Of a stretch of 64,000 nucleotides of DNA, positions 62,824-64,000 are shown piece after piece; position 1 is the first letter of the stretch; the number at the start of each line of letters is the position of its first letter. Source of the DNA: Tenrec ecaudatus (lineage: Eukaryota > Chordata > Mammalia > Afrosoricida > Tenrecidae); the NCBI RefSeq assembly GCF_050624435.1, contig NC_134539.1, positions 47,586,001-47,650,000 of the forward strand, in the 5' to 3' direction. Both the position numbers and the translations under genes were made by a program. The notes beneath the pieces are model-generated. The model was not told the origin of the DNA, ran no database searches, and was given only the letters and a program-made list of their open reading frames with translations.

Positions 62824-64000
62824 GCCTATCTGGTCTGCTGAGTGCTCTCTGTCTACAAAGGAAAAGGACAGTGAGATCAGAATTACGTAAGAGTCGCCAC
62901 AGACATGCTCATCACAGCGCCGAGCCCATTAAGTAGAAGAACAGCATTGAGACTGATTGACAATTGGATGGAGCGCTATTGAAAACTGTTAAGTTACTTG
63001 GTAAATAATAATTTAAAAAATCATGCTGGCCAAAGCAATGCTAGAGTTTGTTTAAATCACAAAAAGGGAAGCACATATACATTTATTCTTTAATATTTCT
63101 AATAACAAGTAAAGCAAAACACGGTATTCTCCCTAGAGATGACCCTAAGAACCCTGTCCGAGTGCCATCCCTCACCCACAGGCATATCTGTAGGGTCTAA
63201 AGTTGCCACCAGCCCACGAGGATGGGACATTGAAAGCCATATTTTTGTTTTTCAAAAGCAAACCTTTAACGCTTATTACTTGAACATTCAAATAAATAGA
63301 TGCGAGATAGAATGAGGTCACTTTCAGGGAGTGCAACTGATGAGCTATTTATGCCCGTGTCTCCCTGTTGGTAGCTGTGGTAAGGTCTAGCCCATGATAT
63401 AGTGAACCAATCCCCCTCTGGCAGGGACGAGTTGCTTTGCTGCCTTAGTTGCTGTTTCAGCACAAGCATGTGTGCTGGTACCTTCCTGTCACCGGCCTGA
63501 CAGCTACTGTCAACGGCTACCTTCCCAAGCATGCCCGCTATCCTGGGCACCTAGTAGTAGCTCCCGAAATATGTGGTGGATGAATTAAGTGTCGAATGAA
63601 GAAATATGTGTTGAGTGAAGAACATCTTGTTATAAATGAGCATAACACCACCCCCACCCCAATTTACCAATGGAAAGCAGACACCTTTTCTTTAAGGTAT
63701 TTGCTATGGTTTGCTGTTGTTGCTGCTTCAGCTAAAGGAGGAAAACGCCTAGGCTTCTTACAAAGTGTTCAATGAGACGGCCACTGAGTGAGAATCTCCT
63801 TGCTTTTAGGGACTAGATTCCTATCCCTTTTATCTTGATGGACCGCAGGAGAAGGCGTGCCAGAGGGAAGGCGTCTGCCAAGTCTGTGTTGATCTCCATG
63901 AAGATTCTTTCAGGATTACTCAAGACACGTAAGAACTGCCTCACGTTCCACCTGCCTTCTCTCTACCAATAAGAAATGATCTGAGATTTCTCTGTTATAC
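62824..64000 (-). other. SVEP1 intron upstream of the mega-exon, unassigned
   Basis: No CCP half-domain with splice sites is visible here, so the next upstream SVEP1 exon lies beyond the window. Confidence 0.5.

Noticed and set aside
63266..63550. 94-codon minus-strand ORF in the region upstream of the mega-exon.
   Set aside because: No cysteine spacing of CCP or EGF domains and no splice-site support, so it is not a SVEP1 exon.

Overview
This is mammalian genomic DNA, almost certainly afrotherian and most likely a tenrec (Echinops telfairi is the best fit). The argument rests on combined repeat content. There are many tRNA-derived AfroSINE copies, BovB/RTE fragments and an L1 family with an unusually long 3' UTR. 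A hAT element matching the SPIN family also sits at 62632-62823; SPIN is known from tenrec among afrotherians. Species identity is inference.

The only gene I can support is SVEP1 (polydom), on the minus strand. Eleven exons between 62475 and 24450 join in frame, with consistent splice sites and phases, to give the last 1356 codons of the protein: a run of sushi (CCP) domains, three EGF-like domains and a basic tail ending in KRRTGF. One 2.8 kb exon (59681-62475) encodes 14 complete CCP domains and parts of two more. It includes a counterpart of the integrin alpha9beta1-binding motif. The gene's 5' part lies beyond the right edge of the window.

Layout: 1-24 kb is the region beyond the SVEP1 3' end. 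It has no recognisable gene and is filled by L1 copies, an ORF2-less L1, an older L1 broken by a solo LTR and a SINE, a deleted mariner and AfroSINEs. From 24.0 to 39.3 kb lie the terminal exons of SVEP1. From 39.3 to 55.2 kb is one 16 kb intron packed with L1 3' ends, a processed cTAGE5/MIA2 pseudogene and BovB fragments. From 55.2 to 62.5 kb are the CCP exons with a second copy of the deleted mariner. From 62.5 to 64 kb is intron with the SPIN element.

I found no new multi-gene biological system. The points worth following are in the mobile DNA: two mariner copies sharing one internal deletion, an L1 insertion that appears to carry a short 3' transduction, a half-L1-like element, a 33-bp foldback inside an L1 3' UTR, repeat-unit duplication in L1 3' UTRs, and the SPIN copy 157 bp from the SVEP1 mega-exon.
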